From positions 62,001 to 126,000 of the forward strand of contig JALHMF010000008.1 of NCBI GenBank assembly GCA_022844205.1: DNA of 64,000 nt, read 5' to 3'. Shown here in pieces: positions 7,716 to 16,461 of this stretch. The stretch's first letter is position 1. Every line of letters starts with the position of its first letter. Origin of the DNA: Xanthobacteraceae bacterium (lineage in GTDB: Bacteria; Pseudomonadota; Alphaproteobacteria; Rhizobiales; Xanthobacteraceae). The notes beneath the pieces were generated by a model that ran no database searches, was not told where the DNA came from, and was given only the letters and a program-made list of their open reading frames with translations. The translations under genes and the position numbers were made by a program.

Positions 7716-9128
7716 ATGAATCCTCCTCCAGTTATCGTCTGGTTCCGCGACGATCTTCGGATCGGCGACCATCCGGCACTTTCAGCCGCCGCAAAATCCG
7801 GCGCGCCGGTGATCGCGCTTTTTATTCTCGATGATGAAAGCAAGGGCGTGCGGCCGTTGGGTGGCGCCTCGCGCTGGTGGCTCGCGGGCAGTTTGCGCTC
7901 GCTCGGTTCCACTCTGGAACAGATCGGCGTGAAGCTTGTGCTGCGCCGGGGAGCCGCGAAGAAAGTAGTGGAATCACTGGTCAAGGAATCCGCCGCAAAA
8001 AGCATTTTCTGGAATCGCCGGTACGGGCACGCATCTGAAACGGACAGCGCCGTCGAAAAGTCCCTCACCGCATCCGGCGTGAAGGTGGAGCAGTTTCACG
8101 CATCACTTTTGCATGTTCCGGGTACCGTAATGAACAAGACCGGGCAGCCGATGCGGGTGTTCACGCCGTTCTGGCGCGCGTTGCAGGAACAGGGTATGCC
8201 GCGCGTACCCCTGCCCGCGCCGAAAAAAATCAACGGCGCAAAGTCCAACAAGAGCGACCGGCTCGAAGACTGGAAACTGGAACCAACGAAGCCCGACTGG
8301 GCCGGCGGCTTGCGCGAGGCATGGAGGACCGGAGAAACAGCCGCCCGCAAACGTCTCTCGGATTTCGTGGACGATGATCTGCGCGGCTACGCGGCCACAC
8401 GCGACCGGCCCGACCTCGACATCACCTCCCGCCTTTCACCGCATTTGAGGTTCGGTGAAATCTCTCCTTTCCAGGTCTGGCACGCGGCGAAGGCAGCACA
8501 AGAAAGCCAGAACATCTACGGCCGCGACGTGGAGAAGTTTCTGACCGAACTCGGCTGGCGCGAATTTTCCTATCACCTACTGAATTACTATCCGGATCTC
8601 GGCACCAAAAACTTCGAGCCGCGCTTTAACAAATTCCCGTGGCGCGAGGACCAGAAGGCGCTGCACCTCTGGCAGAAAGGCCAGACCGGCTATCCGTTCG
8701 TCGATGCGGGCATGCGACAGCTCTGGCACACCGGCTTCATCCACAACCGCGTGCGGATGGTGTGCGCTTCCTTTCTGACCAAGCACCTGCTGCTCGACTG
8801 GCGGCTTGGCGAACAATGGTTCTGGGACACGCTCGTGGATGCCGATCCCGCCAGCAACACCGCGAGCTGGCAGTGGGTCGCGGGCTCAGGCGCGGATGCC
8901 GCTCCCTATTTCCGGATTTTCAATCCTGCCTTGCAGGCGGCGAAATTCGATCCCAAGGGCGAATATATTTCGCGTTGGGTACCGGAGCTTGCGGGCAGGA
9001 AACCAGCCGACATTCACGAACCGCCCAGCGGGCTTTTCAGCGACTATGTAAAGCCGGTCGTGGACCATGCGGCGGCACGCGAACGGGCACTCAAGGCATT
9101 CGAGAAAACCAAGACCGGCAAGGCATAG
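7716..9128 (+). CDS. phrB: Deoxyribodipyrimidine photolyase (CPD class I)
   Basis: A 470-residue light-dependent DNA repair enzyme that reverses cyclobutane pyrimidine dimers with FADH-. The N-terminal antenna domain opens with VIVWFRDDLRIGDHPAL, typical of class I photolyases and cryptochromes. The C-terminal FAD domain shows LTELGWREFSYHLL, the WHTGFIHNRVRM segment, and the signature region DADPASNTASWQWVAGSG followed by FRIFNP. Length matches bacterial PhrB. The 159 bases upstream hold a small GATGGG/CCCATC hairpin just before the gene but no clear ribosome site. It stands alone on the plus strand. Confidence 0.93.
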   Translation: MNPPPVIVWFRDDLRIGDHPALSAAAKSGAPVIALFILDDESKGVRPLGGASRWWLAGSLRSLGSTLEQIGVKLVLRRGAAKKVVESLVKESAAKSIFWNRRYGHASETDSAVEKSLTASGVKVEQFHASLLHVPGTVMNKTGQPMRVFTPFWRALQEQGMPRVPLPAPKKINGAKSNKSDRLEDWKLEPTKPDWAGGLREAWRTGETAARKRLSDFVDDDLRGYAATRDRPDLDITSRLSPHLRFGEISPFQVWHAAKAAQESQNIYGRDVEKFLTELGWREFSYHLLNYYPDLGTKNFEPRFNKFPWREDQKALHLWQKGQTGYPFVDAGMRQLWHTGFIHNRVRMVCASFLTKHLLLDWRLGEQWFWDTLVDADPASNTASWQWVAGSGADAAPYFRIFNPALQAAKFDPKGEYISRWVPELAGRKPADIHEPPSGLFSDYVKPVVDHAAARERALKAFEKTKTGKA

Positions 9129-9216
9129 CCGCCATGCGTGCACGCCGTTGCGAAGGCCGCACAGGTCCTCTACGTTGATTGAAGCTAATTCCCTTTCTCA
9201 TCTGTGATTTCCAACC

Positions 9217-10251
9217 ATGGACGCGAAGCACGGCATCGTCGACGCTATCGGCAATACGCCTCTCATCAAGCTGCAACAGGCTTCCGAACTCACCGGCTGC
9301 GCCATCCTCGGCAAGGCGGAGTTCATGAACCCCGGCCAGTCGGTGAAGGACCGCGCGGCGCGGCAGATCATTTTGGAAGCCGAGAAGCGCGGCGAGCTGA
9401 AACAGGGCGGACTGGTCGTCGAAGCAACCGCCGGCAATACCGGCATCGGATTGGCGCTGGTCGCCAACGCACGCGGCTATCGCACGCTGATCGTGATCCC
9501 GGATACGCAGAGCCAGGAAAAGAAGGACATGCTCCGCCTCTGCGGCGCTGAGCTGGTGGAAAATCCGGCACTCCCCTACAGCGATCCGAACAACTATCAG
9601 CATGTTGGCCGCCGCATCGCCGATGAATTGCGCAAGACGGAAAAGAATGGCGTCCTGTTCGCCGACCAATGGAACAACCGCGACAATCGCAAGGCGCACT
9701 ATGTTTCGACCGGACCGGAAATCTGGGATCAGACGGATGGCAAAGTCGATGGCTTCGTCTGCTCGGTCGGCACCGGCGGCACGCTTGCCGGAGTTTCGCT
9801 GGCGCTGAAAGAACGGAATAACAATGTCATGATTGGCTGCGCCGATCCGCACGGTGCCGCGATGTACGAGTATTTCAGGAGCGGCAAGGCAATCGCGACA
9901 CCGGGCTCGTCCATCACCGAAGGCATCGGCCTTGGCCGCGCGACGACGATGATCGACGACATCGAGGTGGACAAGTCCTATCTCATCGAGGACGAGGAAG
10001 CGGTGAAGATCGTGTACGACCTGCTCCTGCACGAGGGCCTCTGCATGGGCGGCTCCACCGGCGTGAACATCGCGGGCGCAATCCGGCTCGCGAAGGAACT
10101 CGGTCCCGGCAAAACCATCGTCACGATTCTCTGCGATTATGGCTCGCGCTATCAGTCGAAGCTGTTCAATCCGGAATTCATGCGCTCGAAAAACCTTCCC
10201 GTACCGGAATGGTTCGAGCGCAAGATGAAAGTGCCGAACGTATTGAAGTGA
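9217..10251 (+). CDS. cysK: Cysteine synthase A (O-acetylserine sulfhydrylase)
   Basis: A 344-residue PLP enzyme of the beta family, making L-cysteine from O-acetylserine and sulfide. The start IGNTPLIKL, the PLP-lysine motif NPGQSVKDRAA (Lys about residue 43), the substrate loop EATAGNTGIGLA, the phosphate-binding SVGTGGTLAG and the GGSTGVN segment are all present. In most CysK proteins the first motif reads NPGGSVKDR; Gln replaces Gly here. The length exceeds the common 310-320 residues, mostly through a C-terminal extension after ILCDYGSRYQSK, a version common in rhizobia. It opens a run of sulfur-related genes on the same strand. Confidence 0.92.
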   Translation: MDAKHGIVDAIGNTPLIKLQQASELTGCAILGKAEFMNPGQSVKDRAARQIILEAEKRGELKQGGLVVEATAGNTGIGLALVANARGYRTLIVIPDTQSQEKKDMLRLCGAELVENPALPYSDPNNYQHVGRRIADELRKTEKNGVLFADQWNNRDNRKAHYVSTGPEIWDQTDGKVDGFVCSVGTGGTLAGVSLALKERNNNVMIGCADPHGAAMYEYFRSGKAIATPGSSITEGIGLGRATTMIDDIEVDKSYLIEDEEAVKIVYDLLLHEGLCMGGSTGVNIAGAIRLAKELGPGKTIVTILCDYGSRYQSKLFNPEFMRSKNLPVPEWFERKMKVPNVLK

Positions 10252-10265
10252 AGGACGCCGCGGTG

Positions 10266-11096
10266 ATGCGGAAACTCCTGCTCGCGCTGATCTGCACCGC
10301 GGTTGCTTGCTCGATTTCCGCAGCACAGGAATCCGCTGATCTCGCCGCATGCAAAAGTTCCTCCAGCCAGCAGCCAAAGCCGGACAACAGGAATTACGCC
10401 TCGCACATCCGCGGCTATATCGAGCAGGTGAACATTCCCGCCTGCGGGCGCGTGATCGCGGACAGAGACGCAAGCCGCGATGACCGCATCGTGGCCTATC
10501 ACCGGCGCGCGAATTATCTCGCGAGCCTCGGCCGGTTCGACAAGGCCCGCGCCGACGTCAACGAATTGATGAAGCTTGATCCCAAGCGGGCGGATACACA
10601 TATCCTGCGCGCCTCGCTTCTGCGGCGGCAGAAGCGAGGTTCCGATGCCCTTGCCTCGCTCACGAAATCCATCGGCTCGCTGCCCGGCGAGCCGGGCCTC
10701 CTGATCGAACGCGGGCGGCTGCACGATGCCTTCAAACGCTTCGACGAGGCGCTGGAGGATTTTTCCAAAGCCGTGAAAATCGCAACGGCGCCCGAAGACC
10801 TCGCCGAGGCCCGCATGGCGCGCGGCCGCATCCACAGCCGCATGGGCAAACTTGAGGAGGCGGTCGAAGACTACTCAGCGGCAATCGAACTCGACAAGCG
10901 GCCCGAGGAACAGGGCTTCGCCTACACCAACCGCGCGGAGGCGTTTCTCTATCTCAAGCAGCGCGACAAGGCGGCGGCGGATCTGCGCACGATGATGGAA
11001 ATCACCCAGCCCGATCATCCGGCGCGGATGCTTGCGAACATCCTCGCTGAAAACATCGAACGCCAGAACCGCGAGCAAGTTGACGAGAAGCGCTGA
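10266..11096 (+). CDS. Exported TPR-repeat protein
   Basis: A 276-residue protein with a signal peptide (MRKLLLALICTAVACSISAAQ) and at least four tetratricopeptide-like repeats from about residue 80: helices with the LARLDPK-, EALEDFSKA- and EAVEDYSAAIELD-type patterns. TPR proteins act as scaffolds; the signal peptide places this one in the periplasm. I chose the ATG at 10266, 14 bases after cysK, because it gives a proper signal peptide; an upstream in-frame ATG at 10209 would lie inside cysK. Close spacing suggests co-transcription with cysK, but a link to sulfur metabolism is only positional. Confidence 0.75.
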   Translation: MRKLLLALICTAVACSISAAQESADLAACKSSSSQQPKPDNRNYASHIRGYIEQVNIPACGRVIADRDASRDDRIVAYHRRANYLASLGRFDKARADVNELMKLDPKRADTHILRASLLRRQKRGSDALASLTKSIGSLPGEPGLLIERGRLHDAFKRFDEALEDFSKAVKIATAPEDLAEARMARGRIHSRMGKLEEAVEDYSAAIELDKRPEEQGFAYTNRAEAFLYLKQRDKAAADLRTMMEITQPDHPARMLANILAENIERQNREQVDEKR

Positions 11097-11165
11097 AAGG
11101 CACTAGCGTCTGTCCTCCAGCCAGCGGTTTTCCGCAAGCGAGCCCTTCTCCCACAGAGAGCCTCG

Positions 11166-11399
11166 CTGCTAGACAAGCCGAACGCTGAACTGCTGAAGAA
11201 AGTCTCCGAAAATCCCGGCGTCGTGTTCGAGGACGCCGCACGCGAATTCAACGCCGCGCCGCAGGTGGTGGGCTCGTGTTCCTTTACGTGGATGGCGGCA
11301 TCATGTTTAAGGTTTTCGTCGGCGCGACGAAAAAGGTGAACTTAAGCCCCGCCAGCTTGAAAAAACTCCGAGTTCTCCGGGACAAACTCGCCGCGTAAG
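11166..11399 (+). pseudogene. Possible frameshifted gene relic, unknown
   Basis: In the 369-base gap between the TPR gene and sseA, one plus-strand frame reads like protein from 11166 (PNAELLKKVSENPGVVFEDA, continuing to QVVG) and a second frame continues at about 11276 (LVFLYVDGGIMFKVFVGATK) to a stop at 11397-11399. Joining them needs one frameshift near 11270. The composition is that of coding DNA rather than spacer. I cannot name the family; the first half is faintly like the helix-turn-helix start of HutX/ChuX heme-utilisation proteins. Confidence 0.3.
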
Positions 11400-11465
11400 T
11401 TTCCGGGTTGCGATTTTGCGCCGCTTGGCCGAATGTGGGGAAACTGCTCAAATTTGCGAAGCCCC

Positions 11466-12311
11466 ATGACCCCGCGCAATTTCGTCACCACCGATTGGTT
11501 GGAGCAGAACCGCAACGATCCAAACCTCGTGATCGTGGACGGCTCCTGGTATCTGCCCGCGATGAAGCGCGCGCCGATGGACGAATACCTTGCCGCGCAC
11601 ATTCCCGGCGCCGTCTATTTCGACATCGACGAGATCGCCGATCATTCCACCGATCTGCCGCATATGCTTCCCTCACCCGAGACCTTCGCGCTGCACATGA
11701 CGCGGCTTGGTATCGCGGACGGCAACAAGCTCGTGGTCTATGATGGCGCCGGCCTGTTCTCGGCGCCGCGTGTGTGGTGGACGTTCCGGCTCTTCGGCGT
11801 GAAGGATGTCAGCATCCTTGAAGGCGGATTTCCGAAATGGAAGGCCGAAGGCAGGCCGGTCGAATCCGGCATGTCGAAACGCCCGCCGGCGCATTTCTCC
11901 GCGAGGAAAAAAAGCGAGCTGGTCGCCGATCTTGCGCGTATCGAACAGACGCTCGCTTCCAAATCAGCGCAGGTCGTGGACTCCCGGCCCGCCGACCGCT
12001 TTCGCGGCGAAGCGCCGGAGCCGCGCGCGGGCGTCCGCTCCGGTCACATGCCGGGCAGCAGGAATGTGCCCGCGGGCGCGCTCATCGAAAACGGCCAGCT
12101 CGTCTCGCCCGAAAAGATCAAGGCCGCACTCGATGCCGGCGGCGTCGATGCGAACCAGCCCGTCATCACCAGCTGCGGCTCCGGTGTCTCCGCCGCGGTG
12201 CTGTGGCTCGCACTCGACACGATCGGCAAGACGCCGCAGGCGCTCTATGACGGAAGCTGGTCGGAATGGGGCGCGCGCGAGGACAAGCCGGTCGCCACCG
12301 GCAAGGACTGA
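11466..12311 (+). CDS. sseA: 3-mercaptopyruvate sulfurtransferase (two-domain rhodanese)
   Basis: A 281-residue enzyme that moves sulfur from 3-mercaptopyruvate to a thiol acceptor or cyanide. Two rhodanese domains are visible: an inactive N-terminal one (VVYDGAGLFSAPRVWWTFR) and a C-terminal one whose active loop is ITSCGSGVSAAV with Cys237. A CGSG(V/T) loop distinguishes mercaptopyruvate sulfurtransferases from thiosulfate ones (CRKG-type). The ATG at 11466 gives the normal N-terminus TPRNFVTTDWL; an earlier in-frame ATG at 11433 is less likely. It is nine bases from the persulfide dioxygenase gene, so both are probably translated from one transcript. Confidence 0.9.
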   Translation: MTPRNFVTTDWLEQNRNDPNLVIVDGSWYLPAMKRAPMDEYLAAHIPGAVYFDIDEIADHSTDLPHMLPSPETFALHMTRLGIADGNKLVVYDGAGLFSAPRVWWTFRLFGVKDVSILEGGFPKWKAEGRPVESGMSKRPPAHFSARKKSELVADLARIEQTLASKSAQVVDSRPADRFRGEAPEPRAGVRSGHMPGSRNVPAGALIENGQLVSPEKIKAALDAGGVDANQPVITSCGSGVSAAVLWLALDTIGKTPQALYDGSWSEWGAREDKPVATGKD

Positions 12312-12320
12312 CAGAGACCC

Positions 12321-13358
12321 ATGATCTTTCGCCAGCTCTTCGACAGCGTATCCGGGACCTATACATATTTGCTTGCGAGCCGCCGCGGCGGCGAGGCGCT
12401 GATCATCGATCCCGTGATCGAAAAGGTGGACCGCTATCTCCAGCTCGTGAACGAGCTGGATTTGAAACTTGTGAAGGCCGTCGATACCCACATTCACGCC
12501 GATCACGTCAGCGGACTTGGCGCCTTGAGGGATCGCACCCATTGCATCACCGTGATGGGCGAGATGAGCAAGGTGGATGTGGTCTCCATGCGGGTGGCGG
12601 AAGGCGACAAGCTTACGGTCGAAGGCGTAGCACTCGATGTGATCTATACGCCGGGCCACACCGACGACTCCTACAGCTTCATGATGCAGGACCGCGTATT
12701 CACCGGAGATACGCTCCTGATCCGCGGAACCGGCCGCACCGACTTTCAGAACGGCGACGCGCGGATGCAATATGAATCGCTGTTCGGAAAATTGCTGCGC
12801 CTGCCCGACGAGACGCTCGTGTATCCGGCGCACGACTACAAGGGCGAGACGGTCAGCACCATCGGCGAGGAAAAGAAATTCAATCCCCGGCTGCAGGTAA
12901 AGAACGCCGACGAATACGCGGACCTGATGAGCAAGCTGAACCTGCCCAATCCGAAAATGATGGACGTGGCGGTGCCCGCGAACCTGCATCTCGGCCTGCA
13001 TCAGGAAGAGGTCGCAAAACGCGGCTGGTCGCTCAGCGCGTCACAGGCGCTCGGCCAGTTGAAGAAGCCCGATGTCGCTTTCGTGGACTTGCGCGAGACG
13101 AGCGAGCGCGAGAAGCACGGCATCATTCCGGGTGCCGTGCACCTGCCCTACAGCAATCTCGTCGCCAACATCGCGCCGGGCGGATCGCTGCGGCAACTTA
13201 CTGAAACCTCCGGCAAGCGGATTGTATTCTTCTGCGCCTTTGGCGAGCGCTCGGCGATGGCCGTGCAGGCCGCGCAGGATGCGGGCCTTGCATCCGCACT
13301 GCATATCGAAGGCGGCATCGATGCGTGGAAGAAAGCCGGCGGCGCGCTCCAGCATTAG
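12321..13358 (+). CDS. Persulfide dioxygenase-rhodanese fusion (ETHE1-like MBL fold)
   Basis: A 345-residue fusion. Residues 1 to about 235 are a metallo-beta-lactamase domain of the ETHE1 type: THIHADH (His57, His59, Asp61, His62), PGHTDDS, FTGDTLLIRGTGRTDF and YPAHDYKG, together giving the mononuclear iron site. Residues 250-345 are a rhodanese domain with catalytic Cys305 in CAFGERS. Known PDO-rhodanese fusions oxidise glutathione persulfide to sulfite and handle thiosulfate. Next to sseA and near cysK it likely detoxifies sulfane sulfur. The stop overlaps the end of the convergent DUF2157 gene by four bases. Confidence 0.88.
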   Translation: MIFRQLFDSVSGTYTYLLASRRGGEALIIDPVIEKVDRYLQLVNELDLKLVKAVDTHIHADHVSGLGALRDRTHCITVMGEMSKVDVVSMRVAEGDKLTVEGVALDVIYTPGHTDDSYSFMMQDRVFTGDTLLIRGTGRTDFQNGDARMQYESLFGKLLRLPDETLVYPAHDYKGETVSTIGEEKKFNPRLQVKNADEYADLMSKLNLPNPKMMDVAVPANLHLGLHQEEVAKRGWSLSASQALGQLKKPDVAFVDLRETSEREKHGIIPGAVHLPYSNLVANIAPGGSLRQLTETSGKRIVFFCAFGERSAMAVQAAQDAGLASALHIEGGIDAWKKAGGALQH

Positions 13359-14281
13359 GCCGGCTTCGGCTCTCCGTAACGCTGGTTGAATTTCCACATG
13401 CCGATGGCGAAGGCGAGCGCCAGCAATCCCGCGCCAATCGCAGCCAACGGATTAGGCCCGAAGAAGTGGAACCACTGTGTATAAAAATGGATCGCGCCGA
13501 ACGTGGCGGCGATGTTCACGACCCAGCGGCGGTTTTCCTTCACTCCCCATGCACCGACGGCGAGCAGCGCAATCGCCCACCCGATGGAATAATACGTCGC
13601 GGGAATCTTGATCGCGTTCGCGGCGCTGCCCAGCCGGTCGCCCCACAGCGAGCCGATCCAGAAACCGAAGTTGACCAGGAACACCGACGTGCGCGCGGCC
13701 ATGATCGCGAGCCGTTCGTAATCGGCCTTCAGCTGTTTCGAGAGGAGGAAGGTGACAACCGCCAGCACGCTGAAGCAGATGATCGTCAGGGTCGGCTCAT
13801 GGATTGCGAGCGAATAGGTCGCCATCGAGTAGCCTGTGCGCGCTCCGAGGCATGAAGCGAGCGCCAGCACCGAGGCCGCGACCAGCAAGCCGCTTTTCGC
13901 GACGATGCCTGCACCGGCAAGAATGATCGCCACCAGCAGGAGCGCCTGCACCGATCCGTCGCCCACCGCGATCAGCCCGCCGCAAACCATCAGCGTTCCG
14001 ACCAGCACGCAGATCGAGCCCAGCACTTCCCATGCCTTGGATGTCAGAAAAAGAATCACCAGGCCCAGCGCGCCGAGCATCGCGCCGATCGCCATGGAGC
14101 CATAGGCGTTGGGAACGAACACCAGCAGCCCGCCGGCCACCGACAGCACGCCGAAAGCGATCAGAATGTTGATGGCGAGCGAGCCGGTCGTCTGCGCCGA
14201 AAGCTTCGAGAACTTGTCGTATTCAGCCTGCGTGATCTGGCCATCTTCACGCAGCTTCGAAAGATCGAGAACAACCTTCAT
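13355..14281 (-). CDS. DUF2157-type multi-pass membrane protein
   Basis: A 308-residue protein. A short cytoplasmic head (LREDGQITQAEYDKFSKLS, about residues 8-26) resembles the helical start of DUF2157 proteins, and about nine hydrophobic helices follow to the end, with short polar loops. No catalytic motif is visible. The function of the family is not known. It is alone on its strand, convergent with the persulfide dioxygenase gene and 55 bases from the end of the aap operon; it reads in the same direction as aap and could be transcribed by read-through. Confidence 0.65.
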   Translation of the reverse strand: MKVVLDLSKLREDGQITQAEYDKFSKLSAQTTGSLAINILIAFGVLSVAGGLLVFVPNAYGSMAIGAMLGALGLVILFLTSKAWEVLGSICVLVGTLMVCGGLIAVGDGSVQALLLVAIILAGAGIVAKSGLLVAASVLALASCLGARTGYSMATYSLAIHEPTLTIICFSVLAVVTFLLSKQLKADYERLAIMAARTSVFLVNFGFWIGSLWGDRLGSAANAIKIPATYYSIGWAIALLAVGAWGVKENRRWVVNIAATFGAIHFYTQWFHFFGPNPLAAIGAGLLALAFAIGMWKFNQRYGEPKPA

Positions 14282-14336
14282 GCGCCCCTTCCCATACCCG
14301 CGCGGAGATTAGGTGGATTCCGAAAAAAATCCAAGC

Positions 14337-15077
14337 TCACTTCAGGATCTGGCTGAGGAAAAGCCGGGTGCGTTCATGCCTGGGATGGGCGAAGAATTCC
14401 TTGGGTTCGTTCACTTCGATGATCTGGCCGGCATCCATGAAGACGACCCGGTTCGCCACCTGGCGTGCAAAGCCCATTTCATGCGTCACCACGATCATGG
14501 TCATCCCGTCATTGGCCAGCATGATCATGGTATCGAGAACTTCTTTCACCGTCTCCGGATCGAGCGCCGAGGTCGGCTCGTCGAACAGCATCACTTTCGG
14601 ATTCATGCAAAGCGCGCGGGCGATGGCGACGCGCTGCTGCTGCCCGCCCGATAGCTGGCCCGGATATTTGTTCGCCTGTTCGGGAATGCGAACGCGGTTC
14701 AGGAAATGCATCGCCGCTTCCTCGGCCGCCCGCTTCGGCATGTTGCGAACCCAGATCGGCGCCAGCGTGCAATTCTCCAGCACGGTCAGATGCGGAAACA
14801 GGTTGAAGTGCTGGAACACCATGCCGACATCGCGACGGACTTCATCGATGCGTTTCAGGTCGTCGGCCAGTTCAATCCGGTTCACGATCACCCGGCCCTT
14901 CTGAAACGTCTCCAGCCGGTTGATGCAGCGGATCATGGTGGACTTGCCGGAGCCGGATGGACCGCACACGACGATGCGCTCGCCGCGCAACACCATGAGA
15001 TCGATGTCCTTCAACACATGGAAATGGCCGAACCATTTGTTGACCTTGTGCATCTCGACGGCGAATTCAGCGGCCAT
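14337..15077 (-). CDS. aapP: General L-amino acid ABC transporter, ATP-binding protein
   Basis: A 246-residue polar-amino-acid-type ATPase that energises uptake through AapQ and AapM. Walker [10 protein letters not shown] at residues 39-47, the Q-loop [10 protein letters not shown], signature [15 protein letters not shown], Walker [14 protein letters not shown] and the switch His in VVTHEMGFA are all present. The frame is open for 34 more codons upstream, into aapM, but the ATG at 15077 gives the standard N-terminus and lies 13 bases after aapM. It is the last gene of the operon. A weak GGATT/AATCC hairpin lies just beyond its stop (about 14314-14333). Confidence 0.92.
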   Translation of the reverse strand: MAAEFAVEMHKVNKWFGHFHVLKDIDLMVLRGERIVVCGPSGSGKSTMIRCINRLETFQKGRVIVNRIELADDLKRIDEVRRDVGMVFQHFNLFPHLTVLENCTLAPIWVRNMPKRAAEEAAMHFLNRVRIPEQANKYPGQLSGGQQQRVAIARALCMNPKVMLFDEPTSALDPETVKEVLDTMIMLANDGMTMIVVTHEMGFARQVANRVVFMDAGQIIEVNEPKEFFAHPRHERTRLFLSQILK

Positions 15078-15090
15078 GGTTCCGGCTCTC

Positions 15091-16461
15091 CTATCGACTG
15101 CCATGCGCCGCGCGCCGCTCAAGATAGAGCGCGTATCGCGACATGCCCGCGCAGAAGATAAAATAGACGATGCCGGCAAAGGCGAAGCCGGTGAACAGCG
15201 TCGTCGGCGACGACCAGTTCGGATCGCTGAACGCCGCGCGCAACTGGCCGAGCAGGTCGAAGATGGAAACGATCAGCACCAGCGTCGTATCCTTGAAGAG
15301 CGCGATGAAGCTGTTGACGATGCCGGGAATGACGATCACGAGTGCCTGCGGCAGCACGATGCGGTTCATCGTCTGCCAGTAGCCGAGCCCCAGCGAAGCG
15401 GCACCTTCGTATTGTCCCTTGGGGATTGCCTGCAGCCCGCCACGGATCACCTCCGCCATGTAGGCCGCCGAGAACAGCGTGACACCGATAAGTGCGCGCA
15501 ACAGGCCATCGAAATTCACACCCGCCGGCAGGAAAAACGGCAGCATGTAGGTCGCGAAGAACAGGACCGTCACCAGCGGCACGCCGCGCCAGAACTCGAT
15601 GAAGACGACGCTCGCGAACCGCACGATCGGCATTTCGGAGCGACGGCCGAGTGCGAGCAATATTCCAAGCGGCAGCGATGCAACGATGCCGGTAATCGCC
15701 ACGACAAGCGTTACCAGCAATCCACCCCAGGAGCGCGTGCCGACCGGCTGGAGTCCGAAATCGAAATCAACGGCCAGCAATGCCAAAGCAATGCAGCCGA
15801 GAACAAGCAGCAGTGTTTTTGCCACCGCCCGCGCGGACGCCCCGATGATTGCAGACGCGATGATCGCAACGGCCAGCAAGGCTGTGCCGGAAAGCAGAAA
15901 ATCGAGCCAGAAGACGAGCTTCAGTCCGGCCACTTCTCCGACCAAAGGCAGGCCATCGAGCCTGACGAAGCGCCCAATTAGAAATCGGCGAAGATCGAGA
16001 TTGCCGCCGTTCAGTATTACGAATGCGAAGAACGGATATACGCCGAGGAAAAGGATCGCGTTCAGCTTCTTCAGCGGGGCCGCCGGAATCAATAACGGCA
16101 ACACAAGCAATGCGCCTGCGATAAAGACGAGATTGGGCCGCCAGTACAGTTCGGCCGGATAGAAGCCGTAGATGAACTGTCCGATCTTCGCCTGGATGAA
16201 AGGCCAGCAGGCGCCGCTTGAACTCACGCACGCGTCTCGGCTCGTGCCGGTCCATACCGCGTCGATGAACAGGAAGCGGACCAGCGGCGGTACAACGAGG
16301 ACGATGATCGCGAGGCTCATCAGCGTCAGCGCGATATTCAGCCAGTTCGAAAACAGCCGCTCACGCAGGAGAGGAAAGATGCCCACAAGGTTGGCCGGCG
16401 GCGGCCGGTCGGGCAGCAATTCGGAGCGGACGAAACTTGCGCCGGCGGCCTGCGTGCTCAT
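15091..16461 (-). CDS. aapM: General L-amino acid ABC transporter permease AapM
   Basis: A 456-residue inner-membrane permease. The N-terminal half carries the AapM-specific periplasmic loop ([19 protein letters not shown] with paired Cys), and the C-terminal half the usual amino-acid permease core: [30 protein letters not shown], the coupling loop [18 protein letters not shown] and [12 protein letters not shown] recall AapM proteins as about 370-400 residues; the excess here lies between about residues 165 and 245, a hydrophobic stretch of about two extra helices. The start overlaps the aapQ stop by four bases. Confidence 0.9.
   Translation of the reverse strand: MSTQAAGASFVRSELLPDRPPPANLVGIFPLLRERLFSNWLNIALTLMSLAIIVLVVPPLVRFLFIDAVWTGTSRDACVSSSGACWPFIQAKIGQFIYGFYPAELYWRPNLVFIAGALLVLPLLIPAAPLKKLNAILFLGVYPFFAFVILNGGNLDLRRFLIGRFVRLDGLPLVGEVAGLKLVFWLDFLLSGTALLAVAIIASAIIGASARAVAKTLLLVLGCIALALLAVDFDFGLQPVGTRSWGGLLVTLVVAITGIVASLPLGILLALGRRSEMPIVRFASVVFIEFWRGVPLVTVLFFATYMLPFFLPAGVNFDGLLRALIGVTLFSAAYMAEVIRGGLQAIPKGQYEGAASLGLGYWQTMNRIVLPQALVIVIPGIVNSFIALFKDTTLVLIVSIFDLLGQLRAAFSDPNWSSPTTLFTGFAFAGIVYFIFCAGMSRYALYLERRAAHGSR

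Noticed and set aside
9091-10473. 460-residue open frame on the minus strand opposite cysK
   Set aside because: Antisense shadow of cysK and the TPR gene, caused by high GC at third codon positions; Arg/His-rich with no family motif.
13325-13855. 176-residue plus-strand frame opposite the DUF2157 gene
   Set aside because: Antisense shadow; the minus-strand protein has regular membrane helices.
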